Program-made: the position numbers and the translations under genes
Origin: RI-106 sp964496875
Lineage (GTDB): Bacteria; Cyanobacteriota; Vampirovibrionia; Obscuribacterales; Obscuribacteraceae
Direction: 5' to 3'
NCBI GenBank assembly: GCA_964496875.1
Contig: CAZCBH010000013.1
Location: 1 to 64,000 of the forward strand
DNA length: 64,000 nt
The notes under the pieces: model-generated
What the model saw: only the letters and a program-made list of their open reading frames with translations
The model's database searches: none
Told to the model about the DNA's origin: nothing
In this document: in pieces, positions 18,158 to 26,935 of the stretch
Position numbering within the stretch: the stretch's first letter is position 1
Layout: the number at the start of each line of letters is the position of its first letter

Positions 18158-18971
18158 TAGATGGTTGGGTCTTGCACTGACCTGTTTTCTTTCGGCGATG
18201 CCGGCTGCTTTCGCTTCCGACTGGGTTGAAGACGGTGCTTCTGCTTCGTCGAATTCAAAAATAGAGAAGTCGGGCGGCGCAATCACACTCAAGCTCGGGG
18301 TGGAACATTCCGAAAGTGTGGCGCCGGTTCCACTAAAGCTTCAGCTTGGCGAGATTTTCGATGAACGCATTCTGAGCACGCCTTCCAGGCTGCAATGGTA
18401 TCGCATACCCGAGTGGATGGCCGGTAAGTGGCGGCGGCAGCAAGAGACTATAGTGAGCACCCGGGACTTTCAAACCGGTCAGGTCAGCAATGCCAGAAAA
18501 GCGATTCGCTCCGAGCAGATAGCCGATTTCGGAGTGCAGCGTGATTCTAAAGGAGCTATCTGGAACTGCAATCTTTCTATGAAAGGTGTATCGGACCGGG
18601 GCTCCTACCGTTCGGTGGCGCTGGTCCGCAAACAAGTGCCCGTGGTCAGCGAGCCTGGAAGAGTGGTATTGCAGGAAGAGTTTGTGGTACTGCATGTGAT
18701 GCATGGAACCGGTGCCATAATGGAGTCCTATATCGTCGAATCGCTGACCCAATACAGGCCAATCAAACGAGGACTGCTCGAGACTTCTATGTCCGTCAAA
18801 ATCTATCAAGCGGACGGCAGTCCCAAGAATCAGCAGGAGAATGTCGCCTTCGACCGGTTGATTACTCCCTTTACTTCGGTGGATAAATACAAGGGTCTCG
18901 ATGTCAGAGCCGACTTCGAGAACTTCTTGCGCTCCAGCAATCAGGCCAATCTAATTGTCGACCCGGACTGA
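18114..18971 (+). CDS. Secreted protein of unknown function
   Basis: From ATG at 18114 the product has 285 residues and begins with a classic signal peptide: a basic start, then a hydrophobic core (WLGLALTCFLSAMPAAFA) with a likely cut after AFA. The mature part is mixed alpha/beta in composition with no cysteine pair or catalytic motif I can name. This start overlaps the end of lipA by 44 bp; a Met two residues later is equally possible, and no strong Shine-Dalgarno is visible. Co-transcription with lipA is likely, but no functional tie to lipoylation can be seen. A hairpin terminator follows about 30 bp after the stop. Confidence 0.7.
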   Translation: MPMNRPRTSSLPLANRWLGLALTCFLSAMPAAFASDWVEDGASASSNSKIEKSGGAITLKLGVEHSESVAPVPLKLQLGEIFDERILSTPSRLQWYRIPEWMAGKWRRQQETIVSTRDFQTGQVSNARKAIRSEQIADFGVQRDSKGAIWNCNLSMKGVSDRGSYRSVALVRKQVPVVSEPGRVVLQEEFVVLHVMHGTGAIMESYIVESLTQYRPIKRGLLETSMSVKIYQADGSPKNQQENVAFDRLITPFTSVDKYKGLDVRADFENFLRSSNQANLIVDPD

Positions 18972-19000
18972 AATCTGGGTTCATTTCAGTCTTATAGAAA

Positions 19001-19034
19001 AATGGAGCACCGTAAGGTGCTCCATTGAGATTTT
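19001..19034. terminator. Hairpin terminator between convergent genes
   Basis: A perfect 11-bp stem (aatggagcacc at 19001-19011 with ggtgctccatt at 19016-19026) closes a GTAA tetraloop. A T-rich stretch follows on the plus strand (19030-19034) and TTTCTAT follows on the minus strand. It lies between the stops at 18971 (+) and 19060 (-) and could serve both. Confidence 0.8.
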
Positions 19035-19059
19035 TGATACCGTCTTTTATTGCCGGTAT

Positions 19060-19611
19060 TTATTTAGCCGCGACTTTCTCGGTTCTTACTACCGGGAAGT
19101 CTATTTCTGTGTCGGCGATATGGTTGAAGTAGTTGGTGAACATGTTCAAAGAGATGGTTGCCACCACTTCGACGATCTCATCTTCACCGAGACCTGCTTT
19201 TCTGAGCGCTTCGACTTCGGCATCGCTTACTTTGCCGCGTTTTTCGACGACATGGGCGACGAAGTCGAGGATAGCCTGGGATTTAGCATCGCTGGCTTTG
19301 GCTTCCAGATTCTGTTTGATCTCGGCTTCTTCTAGGCCGGCTTTGGCGCCGAGCACAGTGTGGGCAGAGGCGCAATAGTCGCAGGTGTTCTTGCCTGCCA
19401 TAGCCAGAGCAATCTGCTCGCGGTGCTTGGCAGAAAGCTTGGTGCCGGCCAGGGCGCCGGAGAAGTTCAGGTAAGCTTCCAGAACGGCGGGGGAATGGGC
19501 GAAGGTTTTGAAGATGTTCGGGACTGTACCGAGTTTTTTGTTGATACCTTCCATGAGCTCTTTAGCTTTAGGATCGGCCTTTTCTACATCGATTGCGGGA
19601 ATTCTAGCCAT
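19060..19611 (-). CDS. AhpD-like / carboxymuconolactone decarboxylase-family protein
   Basis: The product has 183 residues, all-helical in character. The conserved active-site layout of AhpD-type alkylhydroperoxidases is present: Glu65, then Cys77-x-x-Cys80 and His84 in EQIALA...KNTCDYCASAH. This pattern suggests a thiol-based peroxidase or disulfide reductase. The start at 19611 (MARIPAIDVEKAD) has AGAGG seven bases upstream; the longer frame to 19632 has no such site. A 17-bp palindrome (19688-19704) lies upstream and may regulate it. Substrate is unknown. Confidence 0.87.
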   Translation of the reverse strand: MARIPAIDVEKADPKAKELMEGINKKLGTVPNIFKTFAHSPAVLEAYLNFSGALAGTKLSAKHREQIALAMAGKNTCDYCASAHTVLGAKAGLEEAEIKQNLEAKASDAKSQAILDFVAHVVEKRGKVSDAEVEALRKAGLGEDEIVEVVATISLNMFTNYFNHIADTEIDFPVVRTEKVAAK

Positions 19612-19687
19612 GATTAACCTCTCTATAGCCACTAAGTCCCCGGCAAGAGCAGGGGATCTTCACGAATTGAGGGTGAAGTCTAGCATA

Positions 19688-19704
19688 CTGAAAACGGTTT
19701 TCAG
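19688..19704. promoter_or_regulatory. 17-bp palindrome upstream of the AhpD-like gene
   Basis: CTGAAAA-CGG-TTTTCAG is a perfect 7-bp inverted repeat about 80 bp upstream of the ATG at 19611 and close to a TATGCT -10-like hexamer on the minus strand. It could be a repressor site. The rest of the 308-bp gap 19612-19919 shows nothing I can name. Confidence 0.3.
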
Positions 19705-19919
19705 GGCATCCCAGCCTTCAGTGCTTCATGAATTAATCCGGGTTAAGAATGCCGGATGTTTCAGAACGGGGCTGTGCCTGGAAAAGCCTTTTCGGTAAGC
19801 ATTTTTGGGTGTTCGTATATCTACCCTTGTTATGTGAAGTATATTTACCTAGACTTGGGTCACATTCTACTCAAAAATGTACTTGGCAACCCAGTGGCAT
19901 CTCCAGGCGTTTAAGGTAA

Positions 19920-21665
19920 TTGGCTTCCGTGGTTTCAGCAGATTTCGACCGCAAGGTCATGCAATTAGCTCAGTCTATCTTCGAGTTCGGCGACAAAGGT
20001 GTGTCCGCCGACCAGTCCGAGATGGCCTGGCTTTTTGAACAATCAAAGAAGCTTCAATCCCAGCCTGAAGAACCTGCACAGGCAGAGAACCAGAACTCTA
20101 TTTTGCCATCCAGCACCCGGCTGGAGCGTTATGCTCAAAAGCAGGAGAGCGAAAGGCAGACATCATCATCGTTATCATCATCTTCTTCGGATAGCGGAGC
20201 CTGGTCCGTCGACCAGCTTGTGCAGTCCCTTTTCACCGGTAAGGCTGAAGATGCTGATAAGGTCAACAATGACTCCTGGCTCTATTACATTACCGATGAT
20301 GCCACCGAAGCCGAGAAGGTCGCCTGTGTCAACCAGCCCAACTGTCCCTGGGTGGTGCTTTCGGTGCTGTCTAAAGACAGATCGGTGGTGGTCAAACGGG
20401 CCGTCGCCGGCAATCGCAAGACTCCCCAGGAGCAACTGGCATTTTTGAGCGACAGCTCCGATGTGCAAGTGAGACGCAATGTCGCTGCCAACCCGGCAAG
20501 CTCTTCTGTGATATTGAAGAAGTTGAGCATGGATGTCGATCTACTGGTTCGTCAACATGTGGGCGCCAATTTCAGCACCGCCCCCGATGCCCTCAATGCG
20601 CTTGCTTGCGATCAGGAACTGCCGGTTCGCAAAGCGGTAGCCAGCAACATCAAGACTCTGGGCGGTACTCTGGTTCATCTTGCCGGAGAGAGCGAGCTTT
20701 CGGTACGGCAGCTTGTCGCGCAGAATCCCAATACCACACCCGAAACTCTGCATATGCTCTCGAAAGAGCCTGATCTGTATGTGCGTAGAGCTGTGGCAAA
20801 ACATGAGAACACCAGTCCCCGAACCATGCGCTATCTGGCTTCCGATCCTGATTTGATGGTGCGTTATCTTGTGGTGATGAATGCCATGCGTCCCCGGGAG
20901 GTCCTGGAAAATTTCGCCTTTGATCCCAGTGTCGAGGTCCGGATTGTTCTTGCTCGCTCCGCTGACCTGTCCCATAACCTGATGTGGCGGCTGGTTCGTG
21001 ATCAGAGCGCAGAAGTCAGAGTCTGGCTCGCTCGCAACGAGTCGGTACTACCCCAGGTGCTTTTTTCGCTTTCTCGTGATCGAGATGAGAGAGTGCGTCA
21101 GGCAGTGGCAGGCAATCCCGCCTCACCGCCCGAGGCGATTCGAGAGCTTTCTAAAGACAAGGTCACCTTAATTAACACGATTCGACCGGGCAACGAGTTG
21201 AACGTGGCGAGACTATCGGCTTCAGCAGCAAGAAGCGTGGCCCGTTCCGGAGATCATTTCGCTCGGCTGGTTCTGGCGGGACAGTCCTCCACTCCCCGGG
21301 ATGTGCTGGCCACTCTCGCCCGGGATGCTTCCGCTTCGATAAGAATGCGGGTGGCGGCCAATGAGAACACCAGCTCGACTACCCTCATGGAACTTGCTCG
21401 GGATCAAGACGTTCGTGTCAGAGAATGGGTGGCAAGAAACAGCTTTGCACCTTTCATTGTTCTGGCAGTGCTGGCCTCTGACGTTGATCCCTATGTCCGA
21501 ATTCTTGTTTCCAGGCTGCCCTACGCGCCCCGGGCGATTAGAGAGAAGCTTCAAAATGACCATGACTACTGGGTGCGCAAAGAGGCTCGCATGGCATCCG
21601 AGCGTATGCTAGAGACAACCATAGATCCTGTTCATCTCTACGAATCGGTAATGGGCGGCGCCTGA
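19920..21665 (+). CDS. LRV (leucine-rich variant) repeat protein
   Basis: The product has 581 residues. After ~90 residues of polar sequence with a serine run (SSSLSSSSSDS), about fifteen repeats of ~24 residues fill the rest, with the pattern VR..VA.N..T....L..L..D.D..VR (for example DPDLMVRYLVVMN). This is the LRV solenoid, related to HEAT, and usually a protein- or nucleic-acid-binding surface. Two Cys near the start of the solenoid (ACVNQPNC) are too few for the 4Fe-4S module of the Azotobacter LRV protein. The start is TTG at 19920 after TTAAGGTAA; GTG at 19929 is an alternative. It converges directly on the proline dehydrogenase gene. Partner unknown. Confidence 0.85.
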   Translation: MASVVSADFDRKVMQLAQSIFEFGDKGVSADQSEMAWLFEQSKKLQSQPEEPAQAENQNSILPSSTRLERYAQKQESERQTSSSLSSSSSDSGAWSVDQLVQSLFTGKAEDADKVNNDSWLYYITDDATEAEKVACVNQPNCPWVVLSVLSKDRSVVVKRAVAGNRKTPQEQLAFLSDSSDVQVRRNVAANPASSSVILKKLSMDVDLLVRQHVGANFSTAPDALNALACDQELPVRKAVASNIKTLGGTLVHLAGESELSVRQLVAQNPNTTPETLHMLSKEPDLYVRRAVAKHENTSPRTMRYLASDPDLMVRYLVVMNAMRPREVLENFAFDPSVEVRIVLARSADLSHNLMWRLVRDQSAEVRVWLARNESVLPQVLFSLSRDRDERVRQAVAGNPASPPEAIRELSKDKVTLINTIRPGNELNVARLSASAARSVARSGDHFARLVLAGQSSTPRDVLATLARDASASIRMRVAANENTSSTTLMELARDQDVRVREWVARNSFAPFIVLAVLASDVDPYVRILVSRLPYAPRAIREKLQNDHDYWVRKEARMASERMLETTIDPVHLYESVMGGA

Positions 21666-22840
21666 CTATTGAAGACGGAATAGGTTCTTGATGCCGTAAG
21701 AGATCATATTCGGATTCTCTTTGAGGCGTCGGCGACAGTAAGCCCCTGCCACATTGGCTTTGCCGAAGGGCAGATATTTTCTTACCAGCATGCCGTGATC
21801 ATGAAGCTTATTCTGTAGATCTTCCCGGGGAACACCGTGGAGAAACTGGAATTCGAAGCGGTTTTTTTCTATGCGTTTAGGCAGGACTACATCTTGCATA
21901 AATGATTCTATGCAGCTCTGATCGTGGGTGGCTATCTCCACATAGGCACCCTGGTCGAGAAGCATACCGGCATAGCGCACCAGAAGTTTTTTCATCTCGG
22001 CTTTGTCTGTCAGGGCAATCGCTTCCGGTTCGTTATAGATGCCTATCACCAGGCGAACGCGAGTACGAGCGTCGAAACGAGCCAGATCTTGCTCGGTGCG
22101 GAAAAGGCGAGTTTGAATCACGGTACCGANNNNNNNNNNNNNNNNNNNNNNNNNNNNNNNNNNNNNNNNNNNNNNNNNNNNNNNNNNNNNNNNNNNNNNN
22201 NNNNNNNNNNNNNNNNNNNNNNNNNNNNNAAACGAGCCAGATCTTGCTCGGTGCGGAAAAGGCGAGTTTGAATCACGGTACCGAGATTGGTGAGTCCTTT
22301 TTCAATCAGGTTGAAATAGGTATCGAGATGGAAGTCTGTCCAGCGATGGTCTTCGGCTTCCAGGGTGACATTCAGTCCTTTTTCCTTTGCATAGGCCGTG
22401 ACCGCTTCTATTCTGCTTGCCGCTTTAGCGAGCTCCGCTTCGGCTCCGGCTTCGCCGGGGGCTTTCGTACTGAACATAGAAGGTTTCAGAGATATAGTCA
22501 GTTGTTCTCGGCTGTCTTCGACATCTAGTGGATTGGCACAGATGGCATCCGCCAGTTTTTTATATTGTTCCACCGAAGCGTCACAGGTGAGGTCAGAGTC
22601 CATGTCCTCGCCCAGAATATCCAGGGTGGATGAATAGCCTTTCTGGTTGCGGATTTTGTGGGCAAGTTCAATCGCTTCTTCGGGATGTTGACCAGCAAGA
22701 TAGGGGGAAGCCAGGGAAAGAACCATTGCAATAGGAATTTTGTCTATCATCGCGCTGGCCGTGGATTCCTTGGGACGCATCATCTTTTGGGGGCTTGCAG
22801 ATGGTTTCACGGGTGGTTTCACAGGTGTTTTGACCGGCAT
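21666..22840 (-). CDS. Proline dehydrogenase, split by an assembly gap
   Basis: This FAD-dependent enzyme oxidises proline to pyrroline-5-carboxylate. Removing the 100 N and one copy of the 55-bp duplication restores one reading frame of about 340 residues, typical of a monofunctional bacterial PRODH. Family motifs: TISLKPS (substrate-carboxylate Lys strand), LEAED (FAD/acid strand), IQTRLFRTEQDL, RVRLVIGIYNEP, IATHD, FEFQFLHGVP, and the C-terminal YCRRRLKEN with the proline-binding arginines. In most relatives the RLVKGAY motif has Lys where Ile is found here. Start at 22840 has GAGAGGG upstream; the first ~20 residues are Pro/Lys-rich. No pyrroline-5-carboxylate dehydrogenase is adjacent. 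Confidence 0.88.
22075..22129. repeat. Left copy of 55-bp duplication at scaffold gap
   Basis: This sequence (aaacgagcca...cggtaccga) is repeated exactly at 22230-22284, directly across the 100-N gap. The pattern is expected when a scaffolder fails to merge contigs that overlap by one k-mer of 55. Confidence 0.95.
22130..22229. other. 100-N scaffold gap (probably artificial)
   Basis: Exactly 100 unknown bases lie inside the proline dehydrogenase gene, flanked by identical 55-bp ends. The true sequence is most likely contiguous, with negative gap length. Confidence 0.95.
22230..22284. repeat. Right copy of 55-bp duplication at scaffold gap
   Basis: Exact match of 22075-22129. Collapsing the two copies restores an uninterrupted proline dehydrogenase frame. 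Confidence 0.95.
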
Positions 22841-22883
22841 AAGAAACCCTCTCTTGAAGTTGGGATTCCTGCTCCCCGGTTAC

Positions 22884-24074
22884 TTATTGAGCATCCGCCA
22901 ATCCGGTTACCGGCGCCAGGAACTTCAATAGTTTAGCGTTTCTTACTTCGTTTCTCAAAATATTTAATACATTTCCAGGTAATCTGGTGAGCACAACCGC
23001 GTAGGTGGCGTCCTGCTTGGAATTCGGCGGAAAAAAGGCGGCGCGGAAATTTTGTGCCTGGGACATGCCGAATTCTATTCTGCCGGCCGGCAGATAGCGC
23101 ACCGACCGGTTGGGAGCGCTCATCGATTCGTTTCGGAAGACCCCGCCGAAGGCCTTGGTCAAAGAGATAATCTGTTGATCATTTTTGATGTAGGTGGCAG
23201 GAATTCTGGTGACGATTAGATCCGCTTTACCTGTTCGACCCCTGGAGCCGACGATGATATCCAGATCGAGGTCTTCTACCGAATAACTCGCCCAGGTCCA
23301 GGTGGAGACACTGGTGTCGGTGGTAATCGGCAGGCCGAATTTGCTCTCGAACTGATAAAAATCATTGCCCAGACCGGGCAGGGTATTGGTGCTCAAATAT
23401 TTGGGCAGGGTGACTTTCGTTTTCTGGGCAGAGTCGCCACCGCCGTTTAGGGAGCCGGCGCTGGCTACCAGGGCTTTCTCTTCTCGCCATTGTCTGATGC
23501 CGCCTTTTGCGATCCGTGGCGCCTTCTTCAAGCGAATGTCATTGCGCTTACTCAAAAGTGTCATCGCTTCGTCGAAGCTCATGGTGAGCGAATCTAACTT
23601 GGTCACGATCAGATCCTGGGTCTCTTCGTCTCCGACATCGCCCACCCTGCACATGACCTTGCATTCTATCCGGGGCCAGAGATGTTGGTCGATGGGGAGC
23701 TCATAAGCTTTGGGGGCGCGCAGCAAAATCACCTGTCTTTTGCCTGGTGGATACTCGATGCGCTTCTCGACTCTTGCCACATTGATATAGCCGGTTCTGA
23801 GATTGGTGAAGCGGGCTTGAAACTTGATCAGCACCCCGGACAGATCGACGCCGCTTGCATTCTCGAGGCGAAGCAAAATAGCGGGATGATAGCCGGTGGC
23901 ATCATGGAACCACCAGGTCAAAAAGTTGACCGCTTCTAACTTCAGGGTTTTCGAGTCGCTTTCCGCAGATGCGCCCTGGGCGATAGCGGAAGGACAGAAG
24001 ATTCCCAGCCCGAACGCTGTTATCAGGGCGAGGGCGAAAACACGGGTCAAATTGCAGGAGAGAGCAAATTTCAT
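22884..24074 (-). CDS. Secreted protein of unknown function
   Basis: The product has 396 residues with a clear signal peptide (basic start, FALALITAFGLGIF core, cut near AIAQG). The mature part has a beta-rich first half (GVDLSGVLIKFQARFTNLRTG, KRQVILLRAP) that could be an immunoglobulin-like or FxLYD-type fold, and a second half with aromatic motifs (STWTWASYSVEDLDLDIIV) whose family I do not recognise. It is on the same strand as proline dehydrogenase with a 43-bp gap (stop 22884, next start 22840), so the two may be co-transcribed. No catalytic motif seen. Confidence 0.72.
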   Translation of the reverse strand: MKFALSCNLTRVFALALITAFGLGIFCPSAIAQGASAESDSKTLKLEAVNFLTWWFHDATGYHPAILLRLENASGVDLSGVLIKFQARFTNLRTGYINVARVEKRIEYPPGKRQVILLRAPKAYELPIDQHLWPRIECKVMCRVGDVGDEETQDLIVTKLDSLTMSFDEAMTLLSKRNDIRLKKAPRIAKGGIRQWREEKALVASAGSLNGGGDSAQKTKVTLPKYLSTNTLPGLGNDFYQFESKFGLPITTDTSVSTWTWASYSVEDLDLDIIVGSRGRTGKADLIVTRIPATYIKNDQQIISLTKAFGGVFRNESMSAPNRSVRYLPAGRIEFGMSQAQNFRAAFFPPNSKQDATYAVVLTRLPGNVLNILRNEVRNAKLLKFLAPVTGLADAQ

Positions 24075-24194
24075 GGAGCTTGCTTATTAAAGATACCCTT
24101 GCAAACGATACATCAAATTCTATCTGCTTTCACCGGTCTTTGCTTTATCTCCAGCTTTGTGACCGCATGGCTGCAAAGAGGGGGCGCCGCCTTT

Positions 24195-24863
24195 TCAATC
24201 CAGCACTCTCCACATGTACCAGCTCGCCACCGAGCGATAAGGGCGCCAGAGCTTCGCTCGTTTGATCAGTCGCTCCTGTAGATCCGATAGCTCTTCTGTC
24301 TCTTTGGGATGAAAAATTCGCTGGAAGCCTTTTTTTACTCCGTAATCTGTATAAGGAAGAACATCCGGTCTACCGAGATGAAAGATGAGCAGCATCTGAG
24401 CGGTCCAGAGACCAACACCTTTTACCCTGGTCAAGCAGTCTATAAGCTCTTCGTCGGTCATAACAAGGGCTTCTTTCTCGCCGGGAAGGCTGCCGTCGAG
24501 CTGATGCGCGCATAGTGCGCGTATTGCATTGAGCTTCGGTCTTGATATTCCGCATTCTCTGAGGGCTTCATCCGTCGCTTTTTGAATCGACGATGCCGGC
24601 GGACAGCATCTTTTGCCGAAGCTATCGGTGAAGCGCCCATAGATAGTAGCGGCAGCCCTGCCGTTCAGTTGTTGATAGATTATCGAACGGACCAGAGCAC
24701 CGAAGACCGTTCTCTCTTCCCTTTTCGCCAGGGAAAATGGACCGACTTTTTCAATCGCTTTTTTCAGTCTTACGTCTTTCCGACAGAGCTCCGCCGTTAT
24801 CAAGGCATTCTTCTCTCTGTCTAGATTGAGAATGTTCTCCAGGGCGGCATTTGATTCGGACAT
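24195..24863 (-). CDS. DNA-3-methyladenine glycosylase II (AlkA/HhH-GPD family)
   Basis: This base-excision repair enzyme removes alkylated purines. The 222 residues match the compact AlkA/MAG1 group: a helical N-terminal part with SIIYQQLNGRAA (about 60-72), the helix-hairpin-helix LTRVKGVGLWTAQM (144-157), and the catalytic aspartate Asp173 in LPYTDYGVKKGF. No 4Fe-4S cysteines follow, as expected for AlkA rather than Nth. It starts 22 bp after the LRR gene stop on the same strand. The substrate range cannot be read from sequence. Confidence 0.93.
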   Translation of the reverse strand: MSESNAALENILNLDREKNALITAELCRKDVRLKKAIEKVGPFSLAKREERTVFGALVRSIIYQQLNGRAAATIYGRFTDSFGKRCCPPASSIQKATDEALRECGISRPKLNAIRALCAHQLDGSLPGEKEALVMTDEELIDCLTRVKGVGLWTAQMLLIFHLGRPDVLPYTDYGVKKGFQRIFHPKETEELSDLQERLIKRAKLWRPYRSVASWYMWRVLD

Positions 24864-24884
24864 GATACTGAATATGATGACAGG

Positions 24885-26195
24885 CTAGAAGTTGGACCAG
24901 CCGGTGGCGTTGGAGAAGGTCTCCTTGCCGAAGCGGCTAACATAACTGAATTCCTCCCCGAGTTTCTTTTCATAGGCGCGCGGCGCTATCTGGCAGAGGG
25001 CTTTGAAGCCTAGATCCTTCGGCATTTTCTCGGGTTCGGCGCATATCTCTTCGTAAGCTTCTTGTCCGTTGGCTACTGCGCAGCAACGCGCCGAAAGGAA
25101 CCAGTTTTTCGAGAAATGACTGTCTCTTCCTCTATAAGACTCTTTGCCGACATGGCGGGCATAGGTCTCTCCATCGAGGGCAAAAAGTTTGCGACAGAGA
25201 GCTTCTTCAAAAGCGAGGATCTCTTCTTTGCTCTTTTGCGCCAGTGCCACTATGGCCGGTTCTATGACCTTGAGGTCATCCCCTTCGGCTTCCCAGTCCA
25301 ACAAATCTATGATCGGCCAGAAGTCTTCGTCCAGCATCGGCTCTATGTTGTAGATGCCCAGGGAGCCGAATCCTGATTCCAATCCGCTTTCTTGGGGAAG
25401 TTCCAGCAGTACGTCATCCGGGTCCAGGAACTCCGGTCTCTGTTGCATCAGGGCTCTCTTCCACTTTATGCGGCAACCGGCATTCTTGCCGCGAAACTTT
25501 TCTACGTCCGATTCTGCGATGGAGGTGTTGAACATGTAGATTCGAAGCAGGGCAGGCAGCTGCCCCAGCGTTTCGAGTCCGTCGCCGGTGACTTTCGTTC
25601 CGGATAGACCAAGGAGCCAGAGCTCTTTGAGAGCGAGGAGGTGCTCCATGCCTTCATCGTCGATTAGAGTGCCGTTCAGCCAGAGTTCGCGTAGATGCTT
25701 GAAGTTGCCTATGGTCATGATGCCGGAGTTCGAGAGACCGGTGTTGGTTAGCCCCAGTGTGTGCAGATTCTTCAAGCTGAGAATGATATCGAGAGCGCCG
25801 TTGGTAATGGCGGTGTAAGCCAGCTCCAGCGCTCTGAGACCGCTCATATGGCGGATACTCATCAAGCTGGTATCGGTTGCCTGAGTGCGACTCATGTCAA
25901 GCACATGCAGATCATCCGGGCCCAGGTGCTCCAGGGCTTCTATGCATTCCACCGCCGAAGCGCTGACTTTCAACTTCACCTTCGTATCCGGTGCTACCTC
26001 GATGGTGCCCCTTGCTTCATCGAACCATTCCCAGCTTATCGGTTGATTTTCCGGTTTGGTTATCAGCCCCTGGGGGACAGTGAGCAACTCCCAGGATTCC
26101 GGCTGTTTTGCCGGCGCCGTGTAGACGCTTCCGAGGGAGTATTCGTTGGGGAAGTTAATTTTGCGACTGACTGCCATAATCCGTTTATTATCCAT
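24885..26195 (-). CDS. Leucine-rich repeat protein
   Basis: The product has 436 residues. Residues ~85-235 hold about six LRRs of ~23-24 residues with the pattern L..L.L..T.I...G...I..L..L (LHTLGLTNTGLSNSG, LRELWLNGTLIDDEG, LWLLGLSGTKVTGDG), typical of bacterial and F-box-type LRRs. The C-terminal ~180 residues form a different, acidic helical domain with no named family. There is no signal peptide, so it is probably cytoplasmic. Met1 or Met7 could start. It is divergent from the 26320 gene and upstream of the glycosylase gene. A protein-protein interaction role is the only safe inference. Confidence 0.82.
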   Translation of the reverse strand: MDNKRIMAVSRKINFPNEYSLGSVYTAPAKQPESWELLTVPQGLITKPENQPISWEWFDEARGTIEVAPDTKVKLKVSASAVECIEALEHLGPDDLHVLDMSRTQATDTSLMSIRHMSGLRALELAYTAITNGALDIILSLKNLHTLGLTNTGLSNSGIMTIGNFKHLRELWLNGTLIDDEGMEHLLALKELWLLGLSGTKVTGDGLETLGQLPALLRIYMFNTSIAESDVEKFRGKNAGCRIKWKRALMQQRPEFLDPDDVLLELPQESGLESGFGSLGIYNIEPMLDEDFWPIIDLLDWEAEGDDLKVIEPAIVALAQKSKEEILAFEEALCRKLFALDGETYARHVGKESYRGRDSHFSKNWFLSARCCAVANGQEAYEEICAEPEKMPKDLGFKALCQIAPRAYEKKLGEEFSYVSRFGKETFSNATGWSNF

Positions 26196-26319
26196 TCTTA
26201 TTTCGGATTTTGAATCCTTGGGATCTAAATCCCGGGGTAACTAAGAGGAAATACAGTGCTATTCTTTTAAGTAGAGTCAGGTAGATCCTGCAACTTCAAG
26301 GCAAGGAGTCCCTTATTTT

Positions 26320-26781
26320 ATGGATGAAATAGACGCATTCGGCCGGCAGTTATTGATAGATCGCCCGTCTCTTACCAGGGGCCGCTTGAGTGTATATAGA
26401 GAATCTTCCAGCGATGATTACTGGTTTCCACGTTTGAACGTGAGTCTGAAGCGTTCTGGAACCGATGATATTCTCTGGCAGTGGTCGACCCATTCAGAGC
26501 CGATAGATTTTGAAGAGCCGCCGCCCTACGGCGATGATCTATTGCTCGAAAAGTACTTCGAACTGGATGCGCCGGTGAAATCTCCCCGGGGTCTGGAAGT
26601 GGTCTTTCAACTGGGGCCAGGCGCTACCCGCCGCGGGCATGTCAGCCAGTTCTCCGCTTCGCTCTATCTTTTTCCCACCTCTTTTGAAGACCGCGGAGTC
26701 CAGGTCGGTGTGATCGACTTCCGTAAAGGCCTCACCACCGGGGGCGTGCCGATGTTCTGTCGCTACAACTTCCCCTGGTAG
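26320..26781 (+). CDS. Small protein of unknown function
   Basis: The product has 153 residues, soluble, with no signal peptide or Cys pair. It is Pro/Asp/Glu-containing with beta-rich stretches (LEVVFQLGPGATRRG, VQVGVIDFRKGLTTGGV). I recognise no domain. GGAG lies 11 bases upstream of the ATG, a long but usable spacing. It is transcribed alone, divergent from the LRR gene, and ends at a strong hairpin before tRNA-Lys. Confidence 0.65.
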   Translation: MDEIDAFGRQLLIDRPSLTRGRLSVYRESSSDDYWFPRLNVSLKRSGTDDILWQWSTHSEPIDFEEPPPYGDDLLLEKYFELDAPVKSPRGLEVVFQLGPGATRRGHVSQFSASLYLFPTSFEDRGVQVGVIDFRKGLTTGGVPMFCRYNFPW

Positions 26782-26817
26782 CTTCCGGCGGAATATTCGA
26801 AGAATTCAAAAAGTCAA

Positions 26818-26849
26818 AAGCGGAATATTCACCAGAGAATATTCCGCTT
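26818..26849. terminator. Hairpin terminator
   Basis: A perfect 13-bp stem (aagcggaatattc with gaatattccgctt) closes a 6-nt loop, followed by CGTTTATAAAAATT. It sits after the 26320-26781 gene and on the other strand just past tRNA-Lys, so it may serve both. Confidence 0.8.
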
Positions 26850-26862
26850 CGTTTATAAAAAT

Positions 26863-26935
26863 TGCGCCCGCTGCGACTCGAACGCAGGACCAATCGGTTA
26901 AAAGCCGAGTGCTCTACCAACTGAGCTACGGGCGC
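26863..26935 (-). tRNA. tRNA-Lys (anticodon TTT)
   Basis: This is a 73-nt cloverleaf on the minus strand. Acceptor stem GCGCCCG/CGGGCGC (26935-26929 with 26870-26864), D arm AGCTCAGTTGGTAGAGC, anticodon TTT at 26902-26900, T arm CTGCG-TTCGAGT-CGCAG, discriminator A at 26863. CCA is not encoded, so the CCA-adding enzyme is required. The anticodon arm ACTCGGCTTTTAACCGATT is the form seen in cyanobacterial and plastid tRNA-Lys. Confidence 0.97.

Noticed and set aside
22130..22229. Frameshifted or pseudogenised proline dehydrogenase
   Set aside because: The frame is kept once the duplicated 55 bp is removed.
22075..22284. Direct repeat that might be an attachment site or mobile-element target duplication
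   Set aside because: The copies flank exactly 100 N and restore a gene when collapsed, so it is an assembly overlap.
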